Assembly: GCF_003957375.1 (NCBI RefSeq)
Contig: NZ_CP025472.1
Span: 1-58,171, forward strand
Reading direction: 5' to 3'
From: Enterococcus mundtii
GTDB lineage: Bacteria > Bacillota > Bacilli > Lactobacillales > Enterococcaceae
DNA: 58,171 bases
Part shown: one piece after another, positions 26,361 through 34,797 of the stretch
Position numbering within the stretch: the stretch's first letter is position 1
Layout of the letters: the number at the start of each line of letters is the position of its first letter
Notes under the pieces: generated by a model
The model's input: only the letters and a program-made list of their open reading frames with translations
What the model was told of the DNA's origin: nothing
Database searches by the model: none
Position numbers and translations under genes: made by a program

Positions 26361-26382
26361 TAGTAATTAATTGGGTACATGG

Positions 26383-26448
26383 AACATAGAAACGAAATAG
26401 TGCGGTAGTGTACAAAAGACGAACATTACTAGAAATCCTCTATATTTA
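26383..26448. repeat. Imperfect direct repeat, copy 1, at the edge of the SOS cassette
   Basis: About 80% identical by eye (roughly 12 mismatches in 66) to 29060-29125, in the same orientation. Both contain GTAGTGTACAA and end CTCTATATTT. The two copies bracket the polymerase operon and the zinc-ribbon gene. Confidence 0.6.
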
Positions 26449-26792
26449 ATGGGGTAATTCCCCATTGGATAGCCCGTCTTCATATCGAAACGTATACTTG
26501 CCGACAAAATTAATATGATCACTTATTAATGGAGATTGCTTTCGTATCACTTCTTCAGAACAGTCGTATCCTTCGGCTTTCATTTGTTCAAAGACTTTTT
26601 TTTACTTCTCTAACTCTTTTCATACGGTGCAATATAATAGTAGAAACTATGATACCCTGCGCTAGCTTCCACATAAAAGGTAACGCATTCAACGCCAACC
26701 TCGTTAATCAATTGTTGCCCATATCCCCAAATTTCCTCTAGTAATTCTTCATAGCAAATATAGCGCCATTCGTACTGCTGAATGATATTCAT
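26446..26792 (-). pseudogene. Third gene of the SOS polymerase operon, small unknown protein, apparently broken
   Basis: Reads MNIIQQYEWRYICYEELLEE and on to HSFYYYIAPYEK, then meets a stop. A continuous downstream frame (VFEQMKAEGYDCSEEVI to SNGELPH) continues it if one A is added near 26617 and one T/A is corrected near 26606. The full protein would be about 115 aa. It is coupled to the YolD-like gene and probably belongs to the same damage response; its function is unknown. Confidence 0.5.
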
Positions 26793-27136
26793 AGCTGACT
26801 CCATTTATCTAACTCCTGGATTCCAACATGGCGAATTTCATCGTAGTGGACTTTATGATCACCAACAAAGATTCCTAGTTCATCATGTCCTTTGATTTCA
26901 CCAATAATATCATCCGGATAGTAACCTTCAGAATCTCGTTCTTCTTTTTGAATACAAACAACTTTTCTTTTCAGGACAGCAGCGTTCAATACTTCCGTAA
27001 TCTCTTCCGTTGTCATCTGCTCTTTGGCCAAGTTTTGATTGGCTCGTTGCTCGACGTCTGCATCGATCTTTTCTGTGTGATCCGAGAGATAAAAACCTGC
27101 CCACTTTAGACGACCTCGATCGTTGTAATCAATCAT
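26789..27136 (-). CDS. YolD-like protein
   Basis: A 115-aa protein (MIDYNDRGRLKWAGFYLSDH; later GEIKGHDELGIFVGDHKVHY). YolD-family proteins follow UvrX-type Y-family polymerases in many Firmicute mobile elements. The start is chosen because GGAGGG has good spacing for this ATG rather than the one 15 bases upstream. It overlaps the polymerase gene end by 8 bases. Confidence 0.85.
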   Translation of the reverse strand: MIDYNDRGRLKWAGFYLSDHTEKIDADVEQRANQNLAKEQMTTEEITEVLNAAVLKRKVVCIQKEERDSEGYYPDDIIGEIKGHDELGIFVGDHKVHYDEIRHVGIQELDKWSQL

Positions 27137-28454
27137 TATTAAGCCCTCCATTACCGCCCGGATGCCCTCCGACTAACGTACTTCTAGTAATACTACGTGC
27201 GCCTTCTAACTTAGAAGAAGCGTGGACAATCGACGTAAATCCATATTTCTGTCGGATCTTGTCGATAATCTTATCTAGTTTTTCCTCATTGATCTGTTGT
27301 TGTGGATCACTAAACAAATCAAGCTGAAGCGAATCGGTATAAACGAGCTTACTATAGGTAATTCCAACGTGCCTTACTTCTTGTCCTTCATAATATTTGT
27401 TGAATAAATACAGGCAATAGTACTGAAGCTCTTTCGTATTATCAGTGAGTGGGATCTTCATTTGGTGCGAAAACCCTGACTTTGTTTCCAGGATCGACGT
27501 ACCTATATACAAGCGAACACAACCAGTCTTGCACTTATGTTGTCGAATACGTGCAGCCACTTGTTCCGCCATTTCTTTTACCACGATCTCTACTTCTTCT
27601 TTCCTCGTATAATCCTTCGGTAGCACCTGAGAATTGCCATAAGATTTCTCTTTCGTTGGTTCTGGTGGTTCTGCGATATCCGTTCGATCAATCCCATTCG
27701 CATGAAAATAGAGCTGTAGTCCAATAACCCCTAATTGCCTCTTGAGCGCGTATGGGTCCCAATTGGCTAAATCTTTAATACTCAGGATTCCCATATGGTT
27801 CAATCTTTTTTTCATGCGTGATCCGATACCCCAAAAGTCCGTCATTTCTTTAATCGCCCAAATTTTTTCTGGCACATTTTGATACGTCCATTCCGCTATA
27901 AATCCCTTATTATGCTTGGCTTCATTATCTAAGGCTAATTTAGCTAAAACAGGATTATCACCAATCCCGACAGTTGCGATCAAACCAGTTTGACGGTAAA
28001 CGTGTAACTGTATCTGTCTTGCGAGCTGTTTTCGTCTCTCACTTCTTGTACCTGGTGTTGTAAATAAGTTCAGCGATTTTGTTACCTTTAGAATCGATTC
28101 ATCGATGGAATAGATCAATAAGTCTTCATCTGCGACGTATTGCCGAAAAATACTGTTTACTTCCATATTTTTTTTAATATATAAGTTCATCCTTGGTGGT
28201 ACAATGTGCAGTTCTTTAGGCAAAGGATAAGGTAGATCACGCGGTCTACTAACATTCGTGATCCCATATTTACTTTTGGCAGTTGGTGAAGCGGCCAAAG
28301 TAAGCCCTGACCCTGTATTATCTGCTCGACTCATCACGACCAATTCAGCCGTTAACGGATCTAAGTTTCTTTCAACACATTCCACCGAACTATAAAAGCT
28401 TTTCATGTCGATTAGAAAGTAATCATTGACTGGCTCATTTGAGTAATCAAGCAT
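27129..28454 (-). CDS. Y-family translesion DNA polymerase (UvrX/UmuC-like)
   Basis: A 441-aa protein with palm motif YFLIDMKSFYSSVEC, catalytic acidic pair in IYSIDESILKV, helix-hairpin-helix region FWGIGSRMKKRLNHMGI, and a little-finger domain to the C-terminus. It copies past DNA lesions and causes mutations under SOS. The ATG with GGGGAG upstream is used; a longer frame would start inside the promoter. Under a LexA-type box it heads an operon with the YolD-like gene. Confidence 0.93.
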   Translation of the reverse strand: MLDYSNEPVNDYFLIDMKSFYSSVECVERNLDPLTAELVVMSRADNTGSGLTLAASPTAKSKYGITNVSRPRDLPYPLPKELHIVPPRMNLYIKKNMEVNSIFRQYVADEDLLIYSIDESILKVTKSLNLFTTPGTRSERRKQLARQIQLHVYRQTGLIATVGIGDNPVLAKLALDNEAKHNKGFIAEWTYQNVPEKIWAIKEMTDFWGIGSRMKKRLNHMGILSIKDLANWDPYALKRQLGVIGLQLYFHANGIDRTDIAEPPEPTKEKSYGNSQVLPKDYTRKEEVEIVVKEMAEQVAARIRQHKCKTGCVRLYIGTSILETKSGFSHQMKIPLTDNTKELQYYCLYLFNKYYEGQEVRHVGITYSKLVYTDSLQLDLFSDPQQQINEEKLDKIIDKIRQKYGFTSIVHASSKLEGARSITRSTLVGGHPGGNGGLNND

Positions 28455-28478
28455 GTTGTTCTCCCCCATTCCAATTCG

Positions 28479-28507
28479 ATTATACAAACATACGTTCGCT
28501 TTTGTAA
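28479..28507 (-). promoter_or_regulatory. SOS promoter with LexA/DinR box
   Basis: On the minus strand TTACAA and TATAAT are separated by 17 bases. The spacer carries CGAACGTATGTTTG (28498-28485), one mismatch from the Gram-positive LexA box CGAACN4GTTCG. LexA binding here would block the polymerase operon until DNA damage. Confidence 0.8.
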
Positions 28508-28528
28508 AGGGGAACATTCTAAAATAAC

Positions 28529-28554
28529 AAAAAAGTCAGACTAATTGTCTGACT
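28529..28554 (-). terminator. Terminator between zinc-ribbon gene and SOS promoter
   Basis: AGTCAGAC pairs with GTCTGACT around five bases, then six Ts on the minus strand. It isolates the polymerase operon from upstream transcription. Confidence 0.8.
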
Positions 28555-28580
28555 ATAATAAACCTACTTATTTTTTTCAT

Positions 28581-28893
28581 TTAGCAATTGGAAGTCTTGA
28601 TCAATGAATTGATAACAATTCCACAATTTTCACAATGATATTGTTTCGTTTGAATATTTTGCTGAATCAGCTCACCGCAAGCACAATCGATCGATACAGC
28701 CGTTCTTCGTTCTAATCCATATAATGGACGTCCCCAAAAAGTATAGCCCACAATTTTCACAATGATATTGTTTCGTTTGAATATTTTGCTGAATCAGCTC
28801 ACCGCAAGCACAATCGATCGATACAGCCGTTCTTCGTTCTAATCCATATAATGGACGTCCCCAAAAAGTATAGCCTACTTGTTGTTCTTTCAT
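28581..28893 (-). pseudogene. Small zinc-ribbon protein disrupted by a 127-bp tandem duplication
   Basis: The ancestral protein can be read by removing one repeat copy: about 58 aa with Cys pairs (DCACGELIQ and YHCENCG), a typical zinc ribbon, ending INSLIKTSNC. Because 127 is not a multiple of three, the duplication throws the frame after YHCENCG into the second copy, giving a different 73-aa product. AGGGAGGAAC precedes the ATG. Function unknown. Confidence 0.7.
28621..28874. repeat. Perfect 127-bp tandem duplication
   Basis: 28621-28747 and 28748-28874 appear identical base for base. The unit contains most of the zinc-ribbon gene. Perfect identity means a recent event or an assembly artefact. 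Confidence 0.9.
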
Positions 28894-29059
28894 TTACTTC
28901 GTTCCTCCCTAAAAATATGTCTATTCGTAGCTGGTATGACGCTCCGTTCGACCAATGATACCTCTTAACGTGTGAATCTGACCTTAGAATGCTCGTATGA
29001 ACACGCTTTTTATATAATAGTTCTCTCTTTTGCTAAATAAACATTACTATCAATTTTAT

Positions 29060-29125
29060 AACATAAAAACAAAATACTGAAGTAGTGTACAAGAGACGTA
29101 CATAACTAAAGTCCCTCTATATTTT
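29060..29125. repeat. Imperfect direct repeat, copy 2
   Basis: Partner of 26383-26448; both contain GTAGTGTACAA followed by GACG and end CTCTATATTT. It lies between the zinc-ribbon gene promoter region and the lipoprotein terminator. Confidence 0.6.
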
Positions 29126-29154
29126 CTCGCGAGTTCAAAGAAGCCTTCTTTCAA

Positions 29155-29191
29155 AATAAAAATTGTCTACCGAAACTCTTACGGTAGACAA
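29155..29191 (-). terminator. Terminator of the lipoprotein gene
   Basis: TTGTCTACCG pairs perfectly with CGGTAGACAA, followed on the minus strand by a T-rich tail; ten bases after the lipoprotein stop. Confidence 0.85.
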
Positions 29192-29201
29192 AATTAGTAA
29201 A

Positions 29202-30281
29202 TTATTCTTCGACTCGCTTATATCCGTATCCCTCATATAGTTGGATAACAGATTCCACGGAATAAGTCGAATCCTTAGTATCTGTGATAGATACTAGGTC
29301 AGCAACGTTAACTTTGTTTTCTTCATCAAGAAATAAGTCTGAGTAGCCAATTATAGCAGTAAATTCAGAATTCAACTTGTTCTCAGTTCCACCGTAATAC
29401 CTCTTTACGCTGACAATCTTTATCAGATTTCCATTGTTTGTTGCAGAATTAAAACTAAACTGTGAGTCATTGTTATTTCTAGTAAATTGTCGATAAAATA
29501 GGCCCTCCTCTTTTATCTCAAATCGAGATCCGTAAGATTTTTCCGGGCTCCAGTCTTTATATGATCTATTCACTTCTTCATCGATCATACGTTTAATATC
29601 GTCTAAATTAACAATATCAGTAGCTTTTTCGGCAACTTCATCTAATCCTTTAACTTCAAAACTAGGATCAAAAGCATCATCTAAAAGATAACCCCTATCT
29701 GCCAAACGATTCTCTAAATCTTCTGATATATCAATTTTTGCTAGATCTCCATTCTTAAATTTCCCATCATCAACTAAAGTAAATTGAACATAACGTAAAT
29801 CGTCCGGAAGAGTATTATCAATTGTTGCAGCCCCAAGTCCACTAACACCATTAAAGTTAACAACTAAATGCTTTTCAGCTTCTCCTGTTGTTAACTTCTT
29901 CGGTTCATCAAGACCTTTAACAACTATTTCTTTATCTCCACCGACTAAATTTTTAACTTTTGAAGAATCAACTTCAAGTGTTAATTTAACACTATCTCCA
30001 TTTGATAACTCTGAATTTTTATCTAAATTTATACCTAACATTTCTTCAAGTTGTTTATCATCATAGTAGGCGTTGCTACTTTCAAAGGCTAACTCCTTGT
30101 CATTCTCATTCAAATAACTACGAAGACGGTCATGATCAACAAAATAACTAGCAGTTCCTCTGGTATCTAACCCCTTAAAATTGACATCAACAAAATCTAG
30201 CATCTCGATATTTCCTTGCCCACAAGCCGACAACAGAAATACACTCACAATAGTACCTAAAAACAAAACAAACTTTTTCAT
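29202..30281 (-). CDS. Secreted lipoprotein, unknown function
   Basis: A 359-aa protein with a type II signal peptide and lipobox LLSACGQG (Cys near residue 20). The mature part has repeated beta-rich units containing NGDSVKLTLEVD and NGDLAKIDISEDL, which suggests two immunoglobulin-like domains, then a helical linker (DDIKRMIDEEVNRSYKDWSP) and a C-terminal domain that contains IGYSDLFLDEENKVN. Related lipoproteins occur in enterococci without known role. The second of two adjacent ATGs is used because AGGAG is too close to the first. Confidence 0.8.
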   Translation of the reverse strand: MKKFVLFLGTIVSVFLLSACGQGNIEMLDFVDVNFKGLDTRGTASYFVDHDRLRSYLNENDKELAFESSNAYYDDKQLEEMLGINLDKNSELSNGDSVKLTLEVDSSKVKNLVGGDKEIVVKGLDEPKKLTTGEAEKHLVVNFNGVSGLGAATIDNTLPDDLRYVQFTLVDDGKFKNGDLAKIDISEDLENRLADRGYLLDDAFDPSFEVKGLDEVAEKATDIVNLDDIKRMIDEEVNRSYKDWSPEKSYGSRFEIKEEGLFYRQFTRNNNDSQFSFNSATNNGNLIKIVSVKRYYGGTENKLNSEFTAIIGYSDLFLDEENKVNVADLVSITDTKDSTYSVESVIQLYEGYGYKRVEE

Positions 30282-30299
30282 CATTCACTCCTTACAATT

Positions 30300-30780
30300 T
30301 TCATAAAAATAACAATATTTTAAAATATTACTGATTTTATGATATTTAACTATAATTATATCATAAGGGGTTAATATAACATAAAAATAACCTGATAGAA
30401 ATATATGAATTGACTATTAGAACGCTATTCAAAACACACTTGCTCCACTATCTACATTGATAAAATAAAATTCTTAATAGCTCAAATAGTGTTAGGAAAG
30501 ATACTAAAAATTTTTTTCTTTTTAGGATCAATATTTAGAGTATATGAACATAAAACGATAACACATGTTGGGACTAAAAAATAAATATTTCCAGACCATC
30601 TGTTTATTTTGAACGTCCTTTTAACAAATAAAATTGGGTAAACTGAGATGATAAAGTTAGGCTCTTCTATTTAAATTTATATGCTATAATAAATACAGTT
30701 AGATATAGCTTACGCTTCTTTAGATTACTTCTATATAAAATACCATACAACAAGTATGGAATAAGAAGAGGGAGCTGATA
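30300..30780. other. Gene-free AT-rich stretch
   Basis: No convincing ORF or RNA gene on either strand. It separates the minus-strand lipoprotein gene from the plus-strand small ORF pair and probably holds both promoters, but I cannot place them confidently. Confidence 0.4.
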
Positions 30781-30782
30781 GA

Positions 30783-30848
30783 GTGATAAAAGAAACAGAT
30801 TTTATCAAAACATATTCTCCTTCTAGAGGAGAAAAAGGTGAACAATAA
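30783..30848 (+). CDS. 21-codon ORF coupled to a small membrane protein gene
   Basis: A GTG start with GGGAGCTG upstream encodes VIKETDFIKTYSPSRGEKGE-Gln. Its end overlaps the GTG of the next ORF by 11 bases, and the second ribosome site (AGGAG) lies inside it, so it may serve as a leader peptide for translational coupling. Confidence 0.35.
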   Translation: MIKETDFIKTYSPSRGEKGEQ

Positions 30849-31026
30849 AGCTAAGGCATTATTGCTTGGAGTACTTTCTTTTATAAGCACGATATTAAAA
30901 GACCTTCTTGCATTGCCGATGCCTAATATGTTGATTGCAACACTTTGCATAGTGATTATTTTAATAGTAGTCACATTTTGTGTAATTTGTTTACTAGTAG
31001 TCAACAAAAAAAACTCATTCGATTAA
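30838..31026 (+). CDS. Small hydrophobic membrane protein (62 aa)
   Basis: A GTG start, MNNKAKALLLGVLSFISTIL, then a long membrane helix (MLIATLCIVIILIVVTFCVI) and basic tail VNKKNSFD. AGGAG lies upstream. The size and two-helix layout resemble small membrane toxins or holin-like peptides, but it matches no family I recognise. Confidence 0.5.
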   Translation: MNNKAKALLLGVLSFISTILKDLLALPMPNMLIATLCIVIILIVVTFCVICLLVVNKKNSFD

Positions 31027-31124
31027 GAATGAGTCAATAAGAACCGACTGTTAAACAATGCTTGGTAGGCCAGGTTTAACATGTCTTAGTAATTGGTTAG
31101 AAGCTAAGCTTACACCTAACTTAT

Positions 31125-31155
31125 GACTACGATATTCGACTATCGTAGTCTTTTT
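31125..31155 (+). terminator. Intrinsic terminator
   Basis: GACTACGATA pairs perfectly with TATCGTAGTC around six bases, followed by five Ts. About 100 bases after the membrane-protein stop, so the transcript may carry a structured tail. A near-pure AT tract follows (31156-31200). Confidence 0.85.
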
Positions 31156-31268
31156 ATATTATATATATATTGTATATATATATATAATATATATCATAAC
31201 TAAATCCTAACACTTATACAACTGTTTGTAAATAAAATCCTATGGCACTTACTTTATCGTATAGTGTA

Positions 31269-31892
31269 CTATATATTTTTTTCATCTTCATGATATTTAT
31301 TTCTCTTGTCATTAGTAATGCCGTTCTTCATTCTATACCTCCGAAATGTTCTTCGATTAATTCCAGTTTGCTGTTCTACTTCTTTGTCTGTAGATCCTTC
31401 TAAAAATAATTTAAATGCTAACTGAAGCCTTGGATCATCTTCTCTGTACTTTGGTTTCCCACCTTTGTATTTTCCTTTTGCTTTAGCAAACACAATTCCC
31501 TGTTGCTGCGTTTCACGAATGTATCGACGTTCTTCTTCCGCCTGGTACTTGTACAGTTCGATAATTAGATTATTGAGTAGACGACGTAAATTATCATCAG
31601 TTATACCTGTCAACGCTGGTAAGTTCAAAACTTCCAGTGTAGCTTTCTTCAGCTGAATCAAATTCATCGTTTCCGTTAGCTCTTTATTATTTCGCCCAAG
31701 ACGTTTTAATTCTGTCACAACGACAATATCACCTTCACGTATGAATTTCATCATTTCTTGAAATCCTTCACGATTGGTATCTTTCCCACTTGCCTTATCA
31801 GTAAAAATTTTATCACACTTTGATAACAGTTCTAACTGTCGATCTAAATTTTGATCAATACTGCTCACTCGAGCATATCCAATTTTAGCCAT
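31269..31892 (-). CDS. Serine recombinase (resolvase/invertase family)
   Basis: A 207-aa protein: MAKIGYARVSSIDQNLDRQL with the catalytic Ser in the ARVS motif, VVTELKRLGRNN, and a C-terminal helix-turn-helix (STDKEVEQQTGINRRTFRRY). It resembles plasmid multimer resolvases of Gram-positive bacteria. The gene-free region just upstream (31893-32040) holds likely recognition repeats. A second resolvase at 34.8 kb is clearly different. Confidence 0.9.
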   Translation of the reverse strand: MAKIGYARVSSIDQNLDRQLELLSKCDKIFTDKASGKDTNREGFQEMMKFIREGDIVVVTELKRLGRNNKELTETMNLIQLKKATLEVLNLPALTGITDDNLRRLLNNLIIELYKYQAEEERRYIRETQQQGIVFAKAKGKYKGGKPKYREDDPRLQLAFKLFLEGSTDKEVEQQTGINRRTFRRYRMKNGITNDKRNKYHEDEKNI

Positions 31893-31990
31893 AGAAAAAA
31901 ACTCCTTTAAAATTCAAAAACTTGGATCAATTTTAAAATCCTGTTGCCCAACTCTGTTGACCTCTTAGAAATCCAAGTATATCACGAACA
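31893..31990. promoter_or_regulatory. Candidate res site of the adjacent resolvase
   Basis: Upstream of the resolvase gene are paired words ACTTGGAT and ATCCAAGT, and two CTGTTG-containing blocks (CCTGTTGCCC, CTCTGTTGACC). Resolvase genes are usually next to their res site, which has repeated inverted subsites; the exact crossover cannot be set from sequence alone. Confidence 0.4.
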
Positions 31991-31993
31991 CAC

Positions 31994-32022
31994 AAAAAGT
32001 CCAACAGGGTATACCCTGTTGG
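31994..32022 (-). terminator. Terminator downstream of the pectate lyase
   Basis: CCAACAGGGTATACCCTGTTGG is a perfect 22-bp palindrome followed on the minus strand by ACTTTTT. It sits about 90 bases after the pectate lyase stop. Confidence 0.7.
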
Positions 32023-32111
32023 TCTATTATTAAACATCTAAATCTAACTAATTATGTGAACTTTCAAATAAATCAAAATAATAACACATCTTAAGGTATG
32101 TTATACATGAC

Positions 32112-33220
32112 TTACTCAGTATATTGTCCAGCATTCGCCTTCACATATACTTCAACTTCATTTACAGGAATTGAGGGTAGCTTATAGTAGACGGACGGAT
32201 TCCAATTGATACCATATGAAGGTACTTCTTGGTATTTTCCAGTTTGATCTTGATCATAACTACTATTGATCAAAAGATTATTTTTATTCAATAGGTATCC
32301 CATTGGTGAAGGAGGGCCATCTGGGTGCCCCAAGATCGGCGCGTATTAATAAAGGTGTTCTCTTCAGCAATGACCTGTGCACTTACTCCCACACCAATTC
32401 CATAGCTTGAGATATCTGTATATAGGTTATTTAAAACATGTACTTCACCAAAACGAACCCGAGGATTTCTTTGTTCTGTCCCTTTAAACCAGTTATAAGC
32501 AAATGTAACTTTCAATTTATCTAAATCTTGCGCTGCATTTGAATCAGAGTGTCCTACCAAAATCGTTTTATTATGATTAGTAAAAATATTATTTGAAATG
32601 GTGACCCAATTTGACCCTCTTTTGATGTCGATTAACCCATCATGACGATTGCTGCCGGTAGGCACATCAGCTGCAATCCAAGGCTCATCCGAAAAATAAT
32701 TATGATCAACCCAAACATGTTGGCTATTTTCGATGGTGATCGCATCAATTTCGGTGAAATCACCTGGATTCAAACGGCTTTGCAAATTTGTTTGGATTCC
32801 CCCGTTTCCATCGGGATACTCCCCCTCATCAAAAGATAGGGCATTTGTTAACTTCAAATTACGGATAATCACCTGCTCTTGGCCGCGAATTCTCAAACCA
32901 CCGCCTGTAATTTCAGATTCAGAGCTAATACCAATAATTGATTTGTTTGAGCCAACATCCACGATTACTCCAGGAGAAGAGACAAACAAATCTGTTAAAT
33001 CAATTTTACTGTTAACATAAATTGTCGCAGGTAAATCACCACGCACGGCATCTCGAAAATCATGTGCTGTTTCAACGAACAGTTGAATACCATTTTGTCC
33101 ACCTACTGTTCCTGGACCATAACTAGCAAATCCCAAACTATTATCTGGCATTTCTACCGCTTCAACATTTGAAGTCATACCACCTAAAGCCAACAGACAG
33201 AATATAATTAGTTTTCTCAT
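32112..33220 (-). pseudogene. Secreted pectate lyase, polysaccharide lyase family 1, split by an apparent 1-nt frameshift
   Basis: About 369 aa when one G is restored in the G4 run at 32328-32331 (join TRRSWGHPDGPPSPMGY). A signal peptide (LIIFCLLALGGMTSNVEA) precedes a right-handed beta-helix of the PL1 type: SQHVWVDHNYFSD, HDGLIDIKRGSNWVTISNN, NHNKTILVGHSDS, and the catalytic Arg region GTEQRNPRVRFGEVHVLNN. It cleaves pectate by elimination outside the cell. It stands alone with its own terminator. Rare on enterococcal plasmids as far as I know; it points to plant-associated life. Confidence 0.88.
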
Positions 33221-33432
33221 ACTGTTCTCCTATTCTTTTTTATAGAAATCGGCCGATCTTCTAACTAAAATTATACACAGCATTTATATAATTTGATAAT
33301 CAATTATTTTGGGAGGCTGCAATTATTGATTTTCTTGTCTGACACTTTTCTGGTAAAATTATAGTGATAATTAAAAATATAATGATTTTATATTTTGATA
33401 ATCATTCACTTAATGTGTGATAAAATATACTT

Positions 33433-33466
33433 AAAAAGAGCAAATCATCTATGGATTTGCTCTTTT
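33433..33466 (-). terminator. Terminator overlapping the end of a small gene
   Basis: AAAGAGCAAATC pairs with GATTTGCTCTTT around seven bases, followed by Ts on both strands. Its arms include the last codons of the gene at 33449. Confidence 0.7.
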
Positions 33467-33670
33467 ATTATGATGATGTTTAATTTTATCTAGGATCAAT
33501 TCAAATGTTTCAAAGGTATCTATATCTAACTGGCACAGCCAAAGCAAGTATTTCTTTTCCTTACATGTCCAGTCAACAGTGGGGTAGGAGGACATCAAAT
33601 TATTATATCTTGCTCTTTGTTCACTTGATGCTAGCTGCCAGCGTTTCTCAAATATTTTTTCTTCTTCCAT
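33449..33670 (-). CDS. Small hypothetical protein (73 aa)
   Basis: Starts MEEEKIFEKRWQLASSEQRA with GGGGGATC upstream; helical, charged, with TVDWTCKEKKYLLWLCQLD. No family recognised. It is alone between two gene-poor stretches. Confidence 0.5.
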   Translation of the reverse strand: MEEEKIFEKRWQLASSEQRARYNNLMSSYPTVDWTCKEKKYLLWLCQLDIDTFETFELILDKIKHHHNKRANP

Positions 33671-33773
33671 TATTGATCCCCCAAAAAGAGTGCTGCCTGA
33701 AACTTCAATAACGGGCAGCGCAAGTCTAATTACGCAGATCTAAGTATAGCATAGCAAACAATTATGAAAAATC

Positions 33774-34019
33774 TTAGAAGGTGCTAAATGTTCTACCGTC
33801 TTTTGCTTTGCTTCTATTCTTAATATGTTTTGTTATGGTTGCTCTACATAATTTTTCATTGATCACACACTCTCTTATTGTTGTGTACTCTCTGACGTTG
33901 CTTTCTTGATCAAGTACCTTTATTCCATTTGCATCCCGATAGTTCATAGGAGACGCTCTTCCATCAGAATTAGTTGACCCAATCGCTTGAACCTCCTTTA
34001 CAATTTCGGGACGATTCAA
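33774..34019 (-). CDS. Hypothetical small basic protein, start uncertain
   Basis: An 81-codon frame (NRPEIVKEVQAIGSTNSDG to RSKAKDGRTFSTF) with a TTG start right after AAGAGGGGG, which is too close for a normal ribosome site. The C-terminal half could hold a helix-turn-helix (TTIRECVINEKLCRATITK), as in phage or plasmid regulators. Possibly a fragment. Confidence 0.35.
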   Translation of the reverse strand: MNRPEIVKEVQAIGSTNSDGRASPMNYRDANGIKVLDQESNVREYTTIRECVINEKLCRATITKHIKNRSKAKDGRTFSTF

Positions 34020-34099
34020 CCCCCTCTTCAGCTGTTAAAAGTAAAATTTTATAATAGCTTCTCTTGTCTTACATTTCTAGGCGCTCACCAACTTAGATG

Positions 34100-34761
34100 C
34101 TATTCGTATTGCTCTAAAATGTTTTGCAAATCGTGAATTTTAAATCGTACGTCTTGGTATCTGTAGTCAAATTCGCTAAATTCAGAAATAGAGGTTTCCA
34201 GCTCATCTATCTTACTTTTAATGTGCTGTTTCCTTTCTTCAATATATTCATCGAAATAGTCTTGGTTTTTATCAAAAAATCTCTAGCTATCGGCTGCAGC
34301 ACATACGAAAAACCTGATACTGGATCCCCATATTCGCCACTAGAAATAATACCTTGACTATTCAATTTCTTTACAGCAGCATCTCTTATTCCATCGAAAT
34401 TGTAAGTATCGTTCCGGAATATTTTATAGACTATATCTTTTTCCGTGTCAGTCAGCGTATCCATATTTTTAGCAAATTATTTCTTAAACTTCCATTTTTT
34501 ATACATAGACTTAAATTTCTTAGAACCTATATGAAGCCAATCAATTATTACTATTGATATACTAATCCAAAATACAACGGGAACCCATGTTCCAACTGAA
34601 GAATTTTTTATCGATAACAGACGCATATGTTGTAACCAGTCATCAGAAAAAAATGTAGTTACTCCAGTTGTAATGACTAGATATTTTGCAAATTTTCTTA
34701 ATGCTTCAATTGCTGTTGTAACTGTTACAGGTATATCTTTTACCTTCGTAATATCGCTCAT
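34100..34761 (-). pseudogene. SieB-like superinfection exclusion protein, interrupted
   Basis: Two N-terminal hydrophobic segments (FAKYLVITTGVTTFF, GTWVPVVFWISISIVIIDWL) are followed by a soluble domain (LTDTEKDIVYKIFRNDTYNF, GFSYVLQPIARDFL) and a coiled C-terminus. That order matches SieB-type membrane proteins, which block infection by other phages. An in-frame TAA (34477-34479) separates the halves, and one A is missing near 34266-34270, after which the frame continues to a stop at 34100 (about 219 aa in all). The TAA may be a real mutation. Family call is moderate. Confidence 0.55.
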
Positions 34762-34797
34762 AAAATTCCCTTCCTGAATTGTGGTTTTTGTCTGTTT

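Noticed and set aside
26189-26380. 63-codon minus-strand ORF after parAB
   Set aside because: It consists mainly of partition repeats and lacks a ribosome site.
30720-31007. 95-codon minus-strand ORF
   Set aside because: It is opposite the small membrane-protein gene and lacks a ribosome site; the plus strand has better signals.
31156-31200. AT dinucleotide tract as a replication origin or recombination site
   Set aside because: Simple-sequence AT stretch after a terminator, without iterons; Rep and its usual origin are elsewhere.
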